Positions 40,035 to 48,962 of a stretch of 64,000 nucleotides of DNA are shown here, piece by piece. The stretch comes from Pseudodesulfovibrio sp. GTDB taxonomy: Bacteria > Desulfobacterota > Desulfovibrionia > Desulfovibrionales > Desulfovibrionaceae. Numbering within the stretch: position 1 is the stretch's first letter; every line of letters starts with the position of its first letter. Below the pieces are notes generated by a model. It was not told the DNA's origin, searched no databases, and was given only the letters and a program-made list of their open reading frames with translations. Position numbers and translations under genes: made by a program. The stretch is taken from assembly GCF_028692895.1 (NCBI RefSeq), contig NZ_JAQUWN010000001.1, positions 37,144 through 101,143 on the forward strand, given 5' to 3'.

Positions 40035-40391
40035 ATGCGGTCCGTCGTCGTGATTTCGCCCATTGCGCTTGAATGGATCTACATCGGCTACACCCTGTGC
40101 TTCGGGCCGGACATGGCCATCGGCCCCGTGCGCGGGCTCGCCCGCCGCCTGGCCGGCAGGGAACCGCCTGGGCCGGGGCGGCCCCTGGACATGGTCGGCA
40201 TCCACGGCCGCAAACCCCGTCTTTTTCCCACCCGGCTCACGGGCATCGCAGTGGCGGGAGGCTATACTCTTGTTCCTTCCTGGATTATCCTCAAAACCGT
40301 CAACGCCATTTCGCCCCTGCGCATGGCCGACCGGGACGAGGAACGAGGCGTGGATACCAGCGAACACGGCAAAACCGCCTACCAAGCCTAG
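40035..40391 (+). pseudogene. Ammonium transporter (Amt) remnant with large internal deletion
   Basis: Two pieces of an Amt protein survive. MRSVVVISPIALEWIYIGYT plus LCFGPD resembles the helix-3 region ending in the GYSLAFG motif. Near the end VPSWIILKTVNAISPLRMAD and then GVDTSEHGKTAYQA correspond to the last helix and the conserved C-terminal tail. About 250-300 residues between them, including the pore His pair, are missing, and the first helices are absent upstream. Some junction sequence is unrelated. The intact P-II gene begins 9 bp downstream, the normal amtB-glnK arrangement. Confidence 0.75.
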
Positions 40392-40400
40392 GAGCAACTC

Positions 40401-40739
40401 ATGAAAAAGATTGAAATCGTCACCCGCGGCTTCAAGCTCGAAGACATCAAGGAAGTTTTCGCCGACCTCGGCGTCAAGGGCATGACCGTCACCGAGGTGC
40501 GCGGCTTCGGCCGCCAGGGCGGACACAAGGAGGTCTACCGCGGCGCGGAGTACCGCGTGGACTTCGTGCCCAAGATCAAGATCGAGGTCGTCCTGGACGA
40601 CGCGCTGGTCGCCGACGCGGTCGCGGCCGTGACCGAGGCGGCCCGCACCGGCCAGGTCGGCGACGGCAAGATCTTCATCTCTCCCGTGGACGACGTGGTG
40701 CGCATCCGCACCGGCGAATCCGGCCCCGACGCCCTGTAG
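40401..40739 (+). CDS. glnK: P-II nitrogen regulatory protein
   Basis: A 112-residue trimeric signal protein that senses 2-oxoglutarate and ATP/ADP and normally blocks or frees the ammonium channel. It has MKKIEIVTRGFKLEDIKEVF, the T-loop YRGAEYRVDFVPK with Tyr51 (the uridylylation site in other bacteria), and VGDGKIFISPVDDVVRIRTGE. All core motifs are intact. It may be the GlnK or GlnB type; location after an amt remnant favours GlnK. The ribosome site is AGGAG. Its genuine partner channel is absent here, so it must act on another target or a second Amt elsewhere. Confidence 0.93.
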   Translation: MKKIEIVTRGFKLEDIKEVFADLGVKGMTVTEVRGFGRQGGHKEVYRGAEYRVDFVPKIKIEVVLDDALVADAVAAVTEAARTGQVGDGKIFISPVDDVVRIRTGESGPDAL

Positions 40740-40751
40740 GCGCCTCGGGAG

Positions 40752-40781
40752 GCCGGGGGAGGGGGCCTCCCCCTCCCCGGC
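40752..40781 (+). terminator. GC-rich hairpin after glnK
   Basis: GCCGGGGGAGGGGG (40752-40765) pairs with CCCCCTCCCCGGC (40769-40781) with one bulge. No T run follows directly, so termination efficiency is uncertain. Confidence 0.45.
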
Positions 40782-40933
40782 TCCCCCCTCTCATTCCCGC
40801 ACTGGCGGGTCCCGGCCAGGACGACTCCGTGAGGCGGGGTTCTACAGGGCGGTGCGGCTGCCCGGGCGATAGGCGCGGTTTGCATCGCGCCCGATCCGGT
40901 GTATGAGGGGAGCGTCCGCAACCCCCTGACGCC

Positions 40934-41905
40934 ATGACCGAACGCGTTCTCTTCGCCCTCACGCACATGGTGCGCCGCAACATCCTGCTCCTCGGGATTC
41001 TCTGCGCCATCTGGCTGAGCATGGAGCACCCGGTCCCGGCGGCCGCATTGGGGGCCTTCGACGTGAACGCGCCGCTGGTGGCGGCCATCTTCCTGGTGGA
41101 GGGGCTGCACATGTCGTTGGCGGGCGCGGAGAACTTCCGTAGGTATTTCAAGGAGCTGGGCTGGGCGGCGCTGATTACGGCGGTGCTCTACCCGGCGGCG
41201 GCGTTCCTCCTGGCCCAGGCCTTCGGGGTGGAGTCGGACGCGCGCATCGGATTCCTGCTCCTGGCCTGCCTGCCGGGCTCGTCCGCGTCCATGGCCATGG
41301 CGGCCAGCGCCGGGGGCGACCCGTTCACGGCCATGCTCCTGCTCATCGCCATGAGCCTGGTTGGCATCGTCACCATCCCGGCGGACCTGGCCCTGTGGAT
41401 GGGGTCGAGCACGCCGGTAAGCGGCTTCCTGGTCATGCAGAAGCTGCTGCTCTACCTGGTCCTCCCGGCCCTGGGCGGGCAGGCGCTGCGGCGGTTCTTC
41501 CCGAGGCTGCCGGAGCGCGTCGGGCCGGTGACGCGCTATGCGCCCATGCTCTGCATCTCGCTCCTGGTCTATTTCTCCTGCTCGCGCGAGGCGGCGCTGC
41601 TGCACGAGCTGCGGCTCATCGACCTGATGCAGGTCATCGCGCCCTGCCTGACGCTGCACGTCTCCATGCTCGGCCTGACCTGGCTGGTGGGCCGCCGGGC
41701 GCTGCGCATGGCGGACGGCCCGGCCCGGTCCTTCCTGTTCGTCATCTCGGAAAAGCCCATGTCCCTGTCCGTGGCCCTGTGGTCCATGACCTACGCCCAC
41801 CACCATCCGCTGGCCATATTCCCGATCCTGGTCTTCTACGTCGGCCAGGTCATCTTCGACTCCATCGTGGTCTCGCGCATGATGGTCGGGGATTCGGCCG
41901 GGTAG
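40934..41905 (+). CDS. Bile acid:sodium symporter-family (SBF-like) transporter
   Basis: A 323-residue inner-membrane protein with nine to ten helices. FLVEGLHMSLAGAENFRRYF, LLACLPGSSASMAMAASAGGD (the crossover region) and SEKPMSLSVALWSMTYAHHH with ILVFYVGQVIFDSIVVSRMM match the BASS/SLC10A7-like group. Substrate unknown. The gene stands alone; the region before it (40782-40933) has no other feature. Confidence 0.75.
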   Translation: MTERVLFALTHMVRRNILLLGILCAIWLSMEHPVPAAALGAFDVNAPLVAAIFLVEGLHMSLAGAENFRRYFKELGWAALITAVLYPAAAFLLAQAFGVESDARIGFLLLACLPGSSASMAMAASAGGDPFTAMLLLIAMSLVGIVTIPADLALWMGSSTPVSGFLVMQKLLLYLVLPALGGQALRRFFPRLPERVGPVTRYAPMLCISLLVYFSCSREAALLHELRLIDLMQVIAPCLTLHVSMLGLTWLVGRRALRMADGPARSFLFVISEKPMSLSVALWSMTYAHHHPLAIFPILVFYVGQVIFDSIVVSRMMVGDSAG

Positions 41906-42067
41906 AGGACCGCCCCTTTACGCCGCCCGAATGAGCCGGGGCCGGCGGAGGGCGCGCCTATCGGGAAAAAGGCCGTACGTTGGACTTGCGATTGTTTGCG
42001 GTTGCCCGGTATGCCGACCGCAACAGCCCGGAATACAGGTAGTTCCGCATTGCGGACTGCTGCGGAC

Positions 42068-42778
42068 CTAGCGGTTCATGTACCGCTGCAGCAGGGTCTG
42101 GTAGGGCAGTTCCCGCCGCACCTTGTCCAGGGCCTTTTCGTAGCTTTCCACGTAGCGGCGGGGCAGCTTGGGGTGAAAGACCGTGTACATGCCCTCGCCG
42201 GTCCCGGCGATGGTGACCACGGCGCTCGGCTTGAGGCCCTTGGTCCGGTGCAGGCGGTAGAGCAGGGCGTTGCGGTCCGGATTGAACACGGCGTCGATGC
42301 GCCCCTCCCGGTATTTTCGGAAATTGATGAGCGTGGCCGAGGGCGCGTTGACCAGGTCGTAGGTCAGGGAGGGGTCGCGCATGAAGCCGGGGCGCATGGC
42401 GGCGGTGTAGCCGATGCGCAGGCCGCGCAGTTGGGTCGCGGAGGTGACGGGGTCGGGCAGGCTTCCGGCCGGGACCAGCAGGCCGGAGACCAGCATGGCG
42501 TACGGGTCCCTGGGGTAGACGAAGCGGCTGGCCCGCTCCGGGGACCGGGAGATCAGGAGCAGGGCGTCGTATTGCCCCTCCTCGAATTCTTCGAGCAGGC
42601 GGGGGAAGGGCCGCGGGCCCACGAACTCGACGGGCTCGCCCATCTCCGGGGCGATGTGGTCGCGCAGGTATTCCACCGCCGCGCCCGTGACCCGGCCGTT
42701 CTCCACCATGGCGTGCGGCTCCAGGATGAATATTCCCACGGAAAAGGCGCTGGCCGAGGCGGCGGCGAAAAGGCTCAA
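42068..42778 (-). CDS. Periplasmic solute-binding-like protein, start uncertain
   Basis: About 236 residues from the TTG at 42778, or 259-260 if initiation is further upstream. The body has the family 3 fold (SVGIFILEPHAMVENGRVTG, YDALLLISRSPERAS, LRGLRIGYTAAM, YREGRIDAVFNPDR). The TTG start would leave only a short leader; in-frame codons upstream encode a full signal peptide (RRRPSPQRLLPAPLAILLTA). There a GGAGG at about 42852-42856 is ideally spaced before a CTG (42847) or ATT (42844) that overlaps the HDOD stop. No ABC transporter genes are adjacent. Confidence 0.75.
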   Translation of the reverse strand: MSLFAAASASAFSVGIFILEPHAMVENGRVTGAAVEYLRDHIAPEMGEPVEFVGPRPFPRLLEEFEEGQYDALLLISRSPERASRFVYPRDPYAMLVSGLLVPAGSLPDPVTSATQLRGLRIGYTAAMRPGFMRDPSLTYDLVNAPSATLINFRKYREGRIDAVFNPDRNALLYRLHRTKGLKPSAVVTIAGTGEGMYTVFHPKLPRRYVESYEKALDKVRRELPYQTLLQRYMNR

Positions 42779-42843
42779 CGCCGTCAGGAGGATCGCCAGC
42801 GGGGCCGGGAGGAGCCGCTGGGGGGAGGGCCGCCGCCGGGGAA

Positions 42844-44058
42844 TCAGAAGAAGGCCTCCATGATGGCCTCGATCTGCTTCCGGCAGGACTCGGCCACGCC
42901 GCGCAGGATCGAGGGGTCCAGCCCCAACTGTTCCCAGGCCGCCTCGTCCAGGGGGGGCACGGCGTACATGCCGCCCTGGGCAAGCTCCACCACGTTGGTC
43001 AGGGTGTCGGCCACATGGATGACGGAGGGCCCCAGCGGGTTGGGGAAGGTCATGGGGTCGTGGTGGTGGTTGACCATGTTGGACAGGGTCTCCGGGAACT
43101 TCCAGGACGCGAGCAGGGGCTTGCTGATGTCGGTGTGGCAGAAGCCCATGATCTCGCGCTCGGCCTCCACCAGGGGGATGGCGTTCTCCCGGGCGAAGAG
43201 CATGGCCTCGGTGCTGGCGTAGGGCAGCTTCTTGAACAGGATGAGGCGGCCCACGTCGTGCAGCAGCCCGGCGGTGAAGAAGCGCTCGGACGAGAGGCCG
43301 GTCTGGGTTTCGGCCAGGATCTTGGCGATGACGCCGCAGGTGATGGAGTGCCGCCAGAAGCCGCGCATGTCCACCAGCTCGGGCGGTATGTCGCGGAAAT
43401 AGTTGATTGCCGAGATGCCGAGCGCCAGGGTGGAGAGCTCGCGGTGGCCGACCAGGGCCACGGCCCGGCTCACGGAGTCGATCTCCTGCGGGAAGCCGTA
43501 GAACGGGCTGTTCACCAGCTTGAGCAGCTTGGCGGCCAGGCTGACGTCCGTGCCCACGACCCTGGCGATGGCGTCGGCCGAGGCTCGCTCGTCCGCCAGG
43601 ACCTCGCGGATGCGGAAATAGATGTCCGGGAAGCTGGCCAGCTCGGACTCGTGCTTGACGATGGTTTCGGGCGTGCCCATGCCGGTGAGGAAGATGTCCT
43701 CCAGGTGCTCCACGCTTACGGCCCGCCGCCTGGAGAGGTCGGGCAGGACCCAGCCTTCGGCCACGGCCTCGGCCACCTGGTCCAGGGCGATGTGGAACAT
43801 CGCGATGGTCGGCTCGAAGTCCGGATTGGCGTAGAGGAAGAAATCGCGGACGTAGTCCTCGATCTCGCGCAGTTGCTCGGCGGTCAGGGCCGTGTCCTCG
43901 CGGACGTCAACCTCCTCGACGCCCACGCGGGCCAGCAGGGTCGCGTGGCGGCTCGAAAGCGGCGTGCCCGACTTGAACAGCAACCGCCCGTCCGGCCCCT
44001 TCAGGTCCGTCGCAAGGACCATGCCTTCGGCAAGCTCATCCAACCGTTTAATAGCCAA
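42844..44058 (-). CDS. HDOD-domain signalling protein
   Basis: A 404-residue cytoplasmic protein. The N-terminal part (about 1-115) starts AIKRLDELAEGMVLATDL and resembles the small domain found before HD domains. The HDOD domain (about 135-345) has IARVVGTDVSLAAKLLKLVNS, AVALVGHRELSTLALG and GLLHDVGRLILFKK, and HHHD near 332. The start codon is TTG at 44058. HDOD proteins are regulatory relatives of HD hydrolases. It sits between cheR and the solute-binding gene on the same strand, suggesting a shared chemosensory or signalling role. Confidence 0.88.
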   Translation of the reverse strand: MAIKRLDELAEGMVLATDLKGPDGRLLFKSGTPLSSRHATLLARVGVEEVDVREDTALTAEQLREIEDYVRDFFLYANPDFEPTIAMFHIALDQVAEAVAEGWVLPDLSRRRAVSVEHLEDIFLTGMGTPETIVKHESELASFPDIYFRIREVLADERASADAIARVVGTDVSLAAKLLKLVNSPFYGFPQEIDSVSRAVALVGHRELSTLALGISAINYFRDIPPELVDMRGFWRHSITCGVIAKILAETQTGLSSERFFTAGLLHDVGRLILFKKLPYASTEAMLFARENAIPLVEAEREIMGFCHTDISKPLLASWKFPETLSNMVNHHHDPMTFPNPLGPSVIHVADTLTNVVELAQGGMYAVPPLDEAAWEQLGLDPSILRGVAESCRKQIEAIMEAFF

Positions 44059-44130
44059 GGCCGTTCCCCCCGCGCTCGGCCGCGGCTTCGCGTCCGCGTC
44101 CGTTTCGTCCGTCGCTCCTCCGCATCTTCC

Positions 44131-45009
44131 CTATCCCTCCTTCCTGTAGGCGATGGTTCCGGGATGGAAGACCGGCTTGAACGAACTGGAAATCTTGTGC
44201 AGCGTCTCCGAGTGCCCGAGCATCATGTAGCCGCCGGGCAGCAGGTTGTCGTAAAAGGCGCTGACGACCCGCCGCTTCATCTCCTGGTCGAAATAGATGA
44301 TGACGTTGCGGCAAAAGACGATGTGCGAGCGGGGCACCCGCTTCAGGGCCAGTGGATCGTTGAGGTTCATCTCCTGGAAGTTGACCAGCCGGGCCACGGC
44401 GGGCTTGATCTTCCAGCCGTCGCCCTCCTTGGTGAAATAGCGGGACTTCATGGCGTCGGGCGTGGTCTTGAAGGCGTAGTCGCCGTAGACGCCCTCCTTG
44501 GCTCTCGCGATCATGGCCGGGGAGAGGTCCACGGCCGTGATGGTGATCCGCCAGCGCGCCAGCTCCATGCGCAGGGTCTCGTGCAGGAGGATGGACAGGG
44601 TGTAGGGCTCCTCGCCCGACGAACAGCCCGCGGACCAGATGTTGAGCTCCCGTCGCCCGGCGGCCCGCTGCTCCTCGAGCTTTTCCTTCAGGACGTTGTT
44701 CTGGAAGGCCTCCAACTGCTTGAGGTCCCGGAACAGGCTGGTTTCGTTGGTGGTGACCAGTTCGTAGAGCTTGTTCAGCTCGGCGGCCCGGCGCGGGTCG
44801 AACTTCAGGAACTTGATGTAGTCGGAGAAACTGGGCAGCCCGAGGGCGGTGAGCCGCTTGGTCAGTCGGCTCTCGAACAGGTACTTGCGCTTCCCGTCAA
44901 CGAAGATGCCGGTCTTGTCATAGATGAAATCCCGCAGTTGAACGAACTCGTCATCCGAAATGCCGATGCTCTTGCGCAGGGTGATGGAGTCCGAAAACAG
45001 CGATCCCAC
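44131..45009 (-). CDS. cheR: CheR-type protein-glutamate methyltransferase
   Basis: A 292-residue enzyme that methylates glutamates on chemoreceptors using S-adenosylmethionine. An N-terminal helical domain (SDDEFVQLRDFIYDKTGIFV) is followed by the SAM-binding part: IWSAGCSSGEEPYTLSILL, TAVDLSPAMIARAKEGVYG, IVFCRNVIIYFD and LLPGGYMMLGHSETL. The GTG at 45009 is used with AAGGAAG six bases upstream. No other che genes are nearby; the HDOD gene follows 72 bp downstream. Confidence 0.93.
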   Translation of the reverse strand: MGSLFSDSITLRKSIGISDDEFVQLRDFIYDKTGIFVDGKRKYLFESRLTKRLTALGLPSFSDYIKFLKFDPRRAAELNKLYELVTTNETSLFRDLKQLEAFQNNVLKEKLEEQRAAGRRELNIWSAGCSSGEEPYTLSILLHETLRMELARWRITITAVDLSPAMIARAKEGVYGDYAFKTTPDAMKSRYFTKEGDGWKIKPAVARLVNFQEMNLNDPLALKRVPRSHIVFCRNVIIYFDQEMKRRVVSAFYDNLLPGGYMMLGHSETLHKISSSFKPVFHPGTIAYRKEG

Positions 45010-45132
45010 GTGGTTTCTTCCTTGGCTCTCGATCTGCCCCGAGGGGCGACGGCCGGACAACCGTTCCGGCGATTATGCAATTTACGCAGATTTCTTGTTG
45101 ATTTCAATTATTATTATGGAAAACGGCCGGCC

Positions 45133-46233
45133 CTAAACCGGGGGGCGGCCCTCCCGCCGATAGGTCCGGGCCGACTCCCGGCCCGAGAGCACGCGCAGCA
45201 CCCCGTTCGCCAGGGTGGCCATCTCCTCGTCGCCCTCCACCACCTCGATGGGCCCGAGGTAGCGCGTCATTCGCGAGACCTCGGCCACCAGACGGCCGCT
45301 GCGGACCAGCCCGCCGGTCAGGACCACGCCCGCCAGGTCCACCCGGCCGCGCCCGTCCGCCAGGGCCGGGACCAGCGAGGCCATGTACTTGGCCACCGAA
45401 TAGGTCATGGCCTTGAACACCGCCTCGGCCCTGTCGTCGCCCGCCTCCATGCGGCGCAGCACCTCGCGCAGGTCGTTGGTGCCCAGGTGGGCGTACATGC
45501 CGCCCCTGCGCTGGATGATCTCCCTGAGCTCCGCCGGGGTGCGCTCGCCGCGCTCCAGCATGTCGAGCAGCGGCGCCAGTGGCACGCCGCCCGTGCGCTC
45601 GGGCGAGAACGGCCCCTCTCCGTCCAGGGCGTTGACCACGTCCACCACCCGCCCGTGCCGGTGGGCGCCGATGGAAATGCCGCCGCCCATGTGGCAGACG
45701 ATGAAATCCGCGTCCTCGTACTCCACCCCGAGCCGGGCCGCCGCCGTGCGCGCCGCGCCCCGGTGGCTCAGAGCGTGGAAGATGCTGCGCCGCTGCAATC
45801 CCGGTATCCCGGTCATGCGCACCACGTCGTCCAGCTCGTCCGTGATGACGGGGTCCACGATGTACGCGCCCACGCCATACTCCGCCGCCACCCGCCGGGC
45901 CAGCACCGCGCCCAGGTTGCACGGGTGCTCGCCATACCGGGACGCCTGCAAATCGTCGATCATGTCGTCCGACACTTCGTAAACGCCGCCCGGCAGGGGA
46001 TGCAGCAGCCCGCCGCGCCCGGCCACGCCCGCCAGGCCGCCCTTGTCGGCCGGGTAGTCCGCCAGGATTTCGCGCAGCAGGTTCAGCCGGAAGTCCGCCT
46101 GGGCCATGACCGAGGGGAACGCGGACAGGTCCGCCCGCTCGTGCCGGAACTCGCGAGAGGTCACCGCGCCGCGCTCGTCATAGACCGCGGTCTTGGTCGA
46201 GGTGGAGCCGGGATTGATCACCAGTACGTTCAT
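45133..46233 (-). CDS. buk: Butyrate kinase
   Basis: A 366-residue ASKHA-fold kinase that interconverts butyryl phosphate (or another short branched acyl phosphate) and the acid, making ATP. The phosphate loop VLVINPGSTSTKTAVY, IFHALSHRGAARTAA, HMGGGISIGAHRHGRVVDV and VLTGGLVRSGRL are diagnostic of Buk rather than acetate kinase. The ATG overlaps the ptb stop by 4 bp, so the two form a translationally coupled pathway pair. Confidence 0.93.
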   Translation of the reverse strand: MNVLVINPGSTSTKTAVYDERGAVTSREFRHERADLSAFPSVMAQADFRLNLLREILADYPADKGGLAGVAGRGGLLHPLPGGVYEVSDDMIDDLQASRYGEHPCNLGAVLARRVAAEYGVGAYIVDPVITDELDDVVRMTGIPGLQRRSIFHALSHRGAARTAAARLGVEYEDADFIVCHMGGGISIGAHRHGRVVDVVNALDGEGPFSPERTGGVPLAPLLDMLERGERTPAELREIIQRRGGMYAHLGTNDLREVLRRMEAGDDRAEAVFKAMTYSVAKYMASLVPALADGRGRVDLAGVVLTGGLVRSGRLVAEVSRMTRYLGPIEVVEGDEEMATLANGVLRVLSGRESARTYRREGRPPV

Positions 46234-47168
46234 GCGCCGGTCCTTTGGGCCAGCAGGCTGGCCAGGGCTATGGAGTGAAATTTGCTCGCGTCCGAGTCCC
46301 CGCGCGAGGGCACCACCACCGGGGCCTGGCTGCCCACCACCACCGAGGCCATGACGCAGCCGCACAACGTGGACAGCGACTTGTACAGAATGTTGCCGGA
46401 CTCGATGTCCGGGGTGAGCAGGATGTCCGCCCGCCCGGCCACCGGCCCGCCGCACCGCTTGCTGGCCGCAACCTGGGGCGACATCGCCAGGTCCAGCGAC
46501 AACGGCCCCTGGATGTCCGCCTCGCCGAACTCTCCCTTGCGGGCCATCTTGGTCAGGATGTCCGCGTCCAGCGTGGAAGGCATGGCCGGATAATTGATCT
46601 TTTCCGTGGCCGCCAGAACCGCCACCCTCGGCCGCTCCATGCCCAGCGCCCGGGCCACGTCCAGCACGTTGCGCAGGATGTCCGCCTTGCGCTGCAGCGT
46701 GGGCCGGATGTTCACCCCGGCGTCCGTCATCAGCATCAGGCGTCCGTCCACCGGCGACTCGAACGCCGCCACCAGGCTGAGAACCCGCGACGGGTGCGGC
46801 ACACCCGTCTCCTTGTTCAGCACCGCCTTGAGCAACGTGGCCGTGGACACCATGCCCTTCATGATGAACCGGACCTCGCCCTCGCGGAACAGCCGGACCG
46901 CCTCGGCCACCGCCCCCTGGTCGTCCGGCATCTCCACGGCCCTGAAACGCGAAATATCCAGTCCGCACCCGGCCGCCACCCGCGCCGTGCCCTCCTGGTC
47001 GCCGATCAGCACAGGCTCGGCCATGCCGCGCTCAAAGGCCTGCACCCCCGCCCGCAACACGTGTCCTTCCGCCGAGCGGGCGATGGCCACCCTCGGCGGC
47101 CGGTCCACGCCAGCAAGCGCCGCCCGGACCAGCCCTTCCAGATTCTCGATGGGCTCGAAGCCGGACAC
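46230..47168 (-). CDS. ptb: Phosphate butyryltransferase
   Basis: A 312-residue enzyme converting butyryl-CoA (or isobutyryl/2-methylbutyryl-CoA) and phosphate to the acyl phosphate. RFIMKGMVSTATLLKAVLNK, MLMTDAGVNIRPTLQRKADI, EKINYPAMPSTLDA and LLTPDIESGNILYKSL are family blocks. The GTG start lies one base after the stop of the acetolactate synthase small subunit gene and the end overlaps buk. With buk it can yield ATP from branched-chain acyl-CoA, e.g. from amino-acid breakdown. Confidence 0.93.
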   Translation of the reverse strand: MSGFEPIENLEGLVRAALAGVDRPPRVAIARSAEGHVLRAGVQAFERGMAEPVLIGDQEGTARVAAGCGLDISRFRAVEMPDDQGAVAEAVRLFREGEVRFIMKGMVSTATLLKAVLNKETGVPHPSRVLSLVAAFESPVDGRLMLMTDAGVNIRPTLQRKADILRNVLDVARALGMERPRVAVLAATEKINYPAMPSTLDADILTKMARKGEFGEADIQGPLSLDLAMSPQVAASKRCGGPVAGRADILLTPDIESGNILYKSLSTLCGCVMASVVVGSQAPVVVPSRGDSDASKFHSIALASLLAQRTGA

Positions 47169-47169
47169 C

Positions 47170-47649
47170 CTATTCGTCCCCGCGCTTGAGCGCGATCATG
47201 CCCGACCGGCACATCGACTTGATCCCGTACGGCTTGAGCATCTGGATCAGTCCCTCCACGCGCTCCTGGTCGCCCGCCATCTCCACCGTGATCGTCTCCT
47301 GGCCCATGCCCACGACGTTGGCCCGGAACACCTCGAAAACCTGCATCAACTGGCCCGTGCTCTCCGCCGTCATGACCACCTTGACCAGCACCAGCTCGCG
47401 GTCCACAAAGTCCTTGCGCGACAAGTCGTCCAGTTGGATGACCTCCTCCAACCCGTCCAGATACCGCCCGACCTCGTCAATGGCCGCATCGTCGCCGTCC
47501 ACTCGCAGCACGATGCGCGAAACCTCGGGATTCTCCGTCTCCCCGGCCGCCAATGACAAGATGTTCGCGTCATACCTGCCACACTCCTGCGCCATCCGGG
47601 CCAAGACGCCCGGCTTGTTCTTGCACAAGGCCGATAACGTGCGCTTCAA
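47170..47649 (-). CDS. Acetolactate synthase small subunit-like ACT protein
   Basis: A 159-residue protein with the full length and order of IlvN/IlvH. An N-terminal ACT domain (TLSALCKNKPGVLARMAQEC, then RYDANILSLAAGETE) carries the valine-binding region, and the C-terminal domain follows (DREL VLVKV and FRANVVGMGQETITVEMAGD). The start is a TTG at 47649, six bases after GAGGAG; no ATG or GTG is available in frame nearby. There is no catalytic large subunit in the window. It is directly coupled to ptb-buk, so it may sense branched-chain amino acids for that pathway instead; this is inference. Confidence 0.82.
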   Translation of the reverse strand: MKRTLSALCKNKPGVLARMAQECGRYDANILSLAAGETENPEVSRIVLRVDGDDAAIDEVGRYLDGLEEVIQLDDLSRKDFVDRELVLVKVVMTAESTGQLMQVFEVFRANVVGMGQETITVEMAGDQERVEGLIQMLKPYGIKSMCRSGMIALKRGDE

Positions 47650-47789
47650 GACTCGCTCCTCGTTGACGTTGCTTTCCGACTCTCCCTCCCATAGCCCAAG
47701 CCCCCCCACCGGGCAAGCGGCGGGAGAATGGCGGACGATGCGGGAACATGACGGGGAGAAGAATGGCTCCGCCGGAGGCATCTCCCGCG

Positions 47790-48911
47790 CTATTCTCCGC
47801 GCAGCAGTCCGGCCACGGTTTCCAGACCGGTTTTGAGTCGGTCGGGGTTGGTTTCGGCGGTGAGGGAGAGTCGGATGGCGGCCGGTGCGGCGTCGGGGTT
47901 GGGGGCGAAGTGGTGCGCGCCGAGGAGGTTGACGCCGCGTTCGCGGGCGGCCTGTTCGAAGGAGCGGGCGGTCCAGGGGTCGGGCAGGGGCAGCCAGAGG
48001 AAGAACTGGTGCGGGCGGTAGCGGGCGGGGAGGAGCCCGAGGGTGTCGCGGGCGAGGTCGTTTCGCCGGGCGGTTTCGGCGAGTTTGGCCTGGAGGACCT
48101 GGTCGGCGGTATGGTCCATGATCCAGGCGGCGGCGATCTCGGCGGTGAGGGGCGGGGTCATGCGCAGGGAGTTCTCCACGGACCGGCCGAGGGTTTTGCT
48201 CTGGTGCGGCGGGGTGACGAGGTAGGCGATGCGCAGGCCGGGGGCGAGGGTTTTGGAGAGTCCGGCGATGAAGAAGGCGCGTTCGCGGGCGAGGGCGGCC
48301 ACGGGCGGGGTGCGGTCCGGGTCGGTCAGGGCGTATGCGTCGTCCTCGATGACGAGGAGGTCGTGCTTGCGGGCCAGGCTGGCCAGGGCTTCGCGTCGGC
48401 CGGGCGGCATGCGGACGCCGGTGGGGTTGTGCGCGCCGGGCATGAGGTAGAGGCCGTGGATGGTATGGTTGCGGCACAGGGCGTCGAGCCGGTCGGGGAG
48501 CATTCCCTGGTCGTCCATGGGCACGGGGATGAGGTGCAGGCCGAAGGTGGCGGCCAGGGCGATGAGGCCGGGATATGTCAGCGGGTCGACGGCGATGCGG
48601 TGGCCGGGTTGGGAGAGGGCGGCCAGGCAGCAGGCCAGGGCGTGTTGGGCCCCGGCGCAGATGACGACCTCGCCGGGTTTGGCGTCGAGCAGGAAGCGGG
48701 CGGCCCATTCGGCGCCGGCCCGGCGGTGTTCGGGCAGGCCGCGCGGGTCAGCGCAACGGAGCAGCCCGGCGGCGTTGCCGCGTTCGGCGATGCGGGCGAA
48801 GGCCGTGGTCGGATCCGGGTCCAGGTGGGGCAGTGGCGAGACGCTGCCGAGTTCCACATTGCCGCCGTCGGGGGAAGCTGGCTTTTCGTTTTCCATGGAC
48901 AACCGTTTCAT
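47790..48911 (-). CDS. PLP-dependent aminotransferase-like protein (HTH-less MocR paralogue)
   Basis: A 373-residue fold-type I aminotransferase-like protein. VICAGAQHALACCLAALSQP, YLMPGAHNPTGVRMPPGRR, VIEDDAYALT and IAGLSKTLAPGLRIAYLV (with the PLP lysine in GLSK) are present. It is clearly paralogous along its whole length to the aminotransferase half of the MocR gene 51 bp upstream but lacks the winged-HTH domain. Probably a duplicate that lost DNA binding, or a genuine enzyme; substrate unknown. Confidence 0.85.
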   Translation of the reverse strand: MKRLSMENEKPASPDGGNVELGSVSPLPHLDPDPTTAFARIAERGNAAGLLRCADPRGLPEHRRAGAEWAARFLLDAKPGEVVICAGAQHALACCLAALSQPGHRIAVDPLTYPGLIALAATFGLHLIPVPMDDQGMLPDRLDALCRNHTIHGLYLMPGAHNPTGVRMPPGRREALASLARKHDLLVIEDDAYALTDPDRTPPVAALARERAFFIAGLSKTLAPGLRIAYLVTPPHQSKTLGRSVENSLRMTPPLTAEIAAAWIMDHTADQVLQAKLAETARRNDLARDTLGLLPARYRPHQFFLWLPLPDPWTARSFEQAARERGVNLLGAHHFAPNPDAAPAAIRLSLTAETNPDRLKTGLETVAGLLRGE

Positions 48912-48962
48912 CGGCGTCGCGCGATGTCAAGGCGCGGGAAGGGGAAAGAGGAGGGCGGCCGG

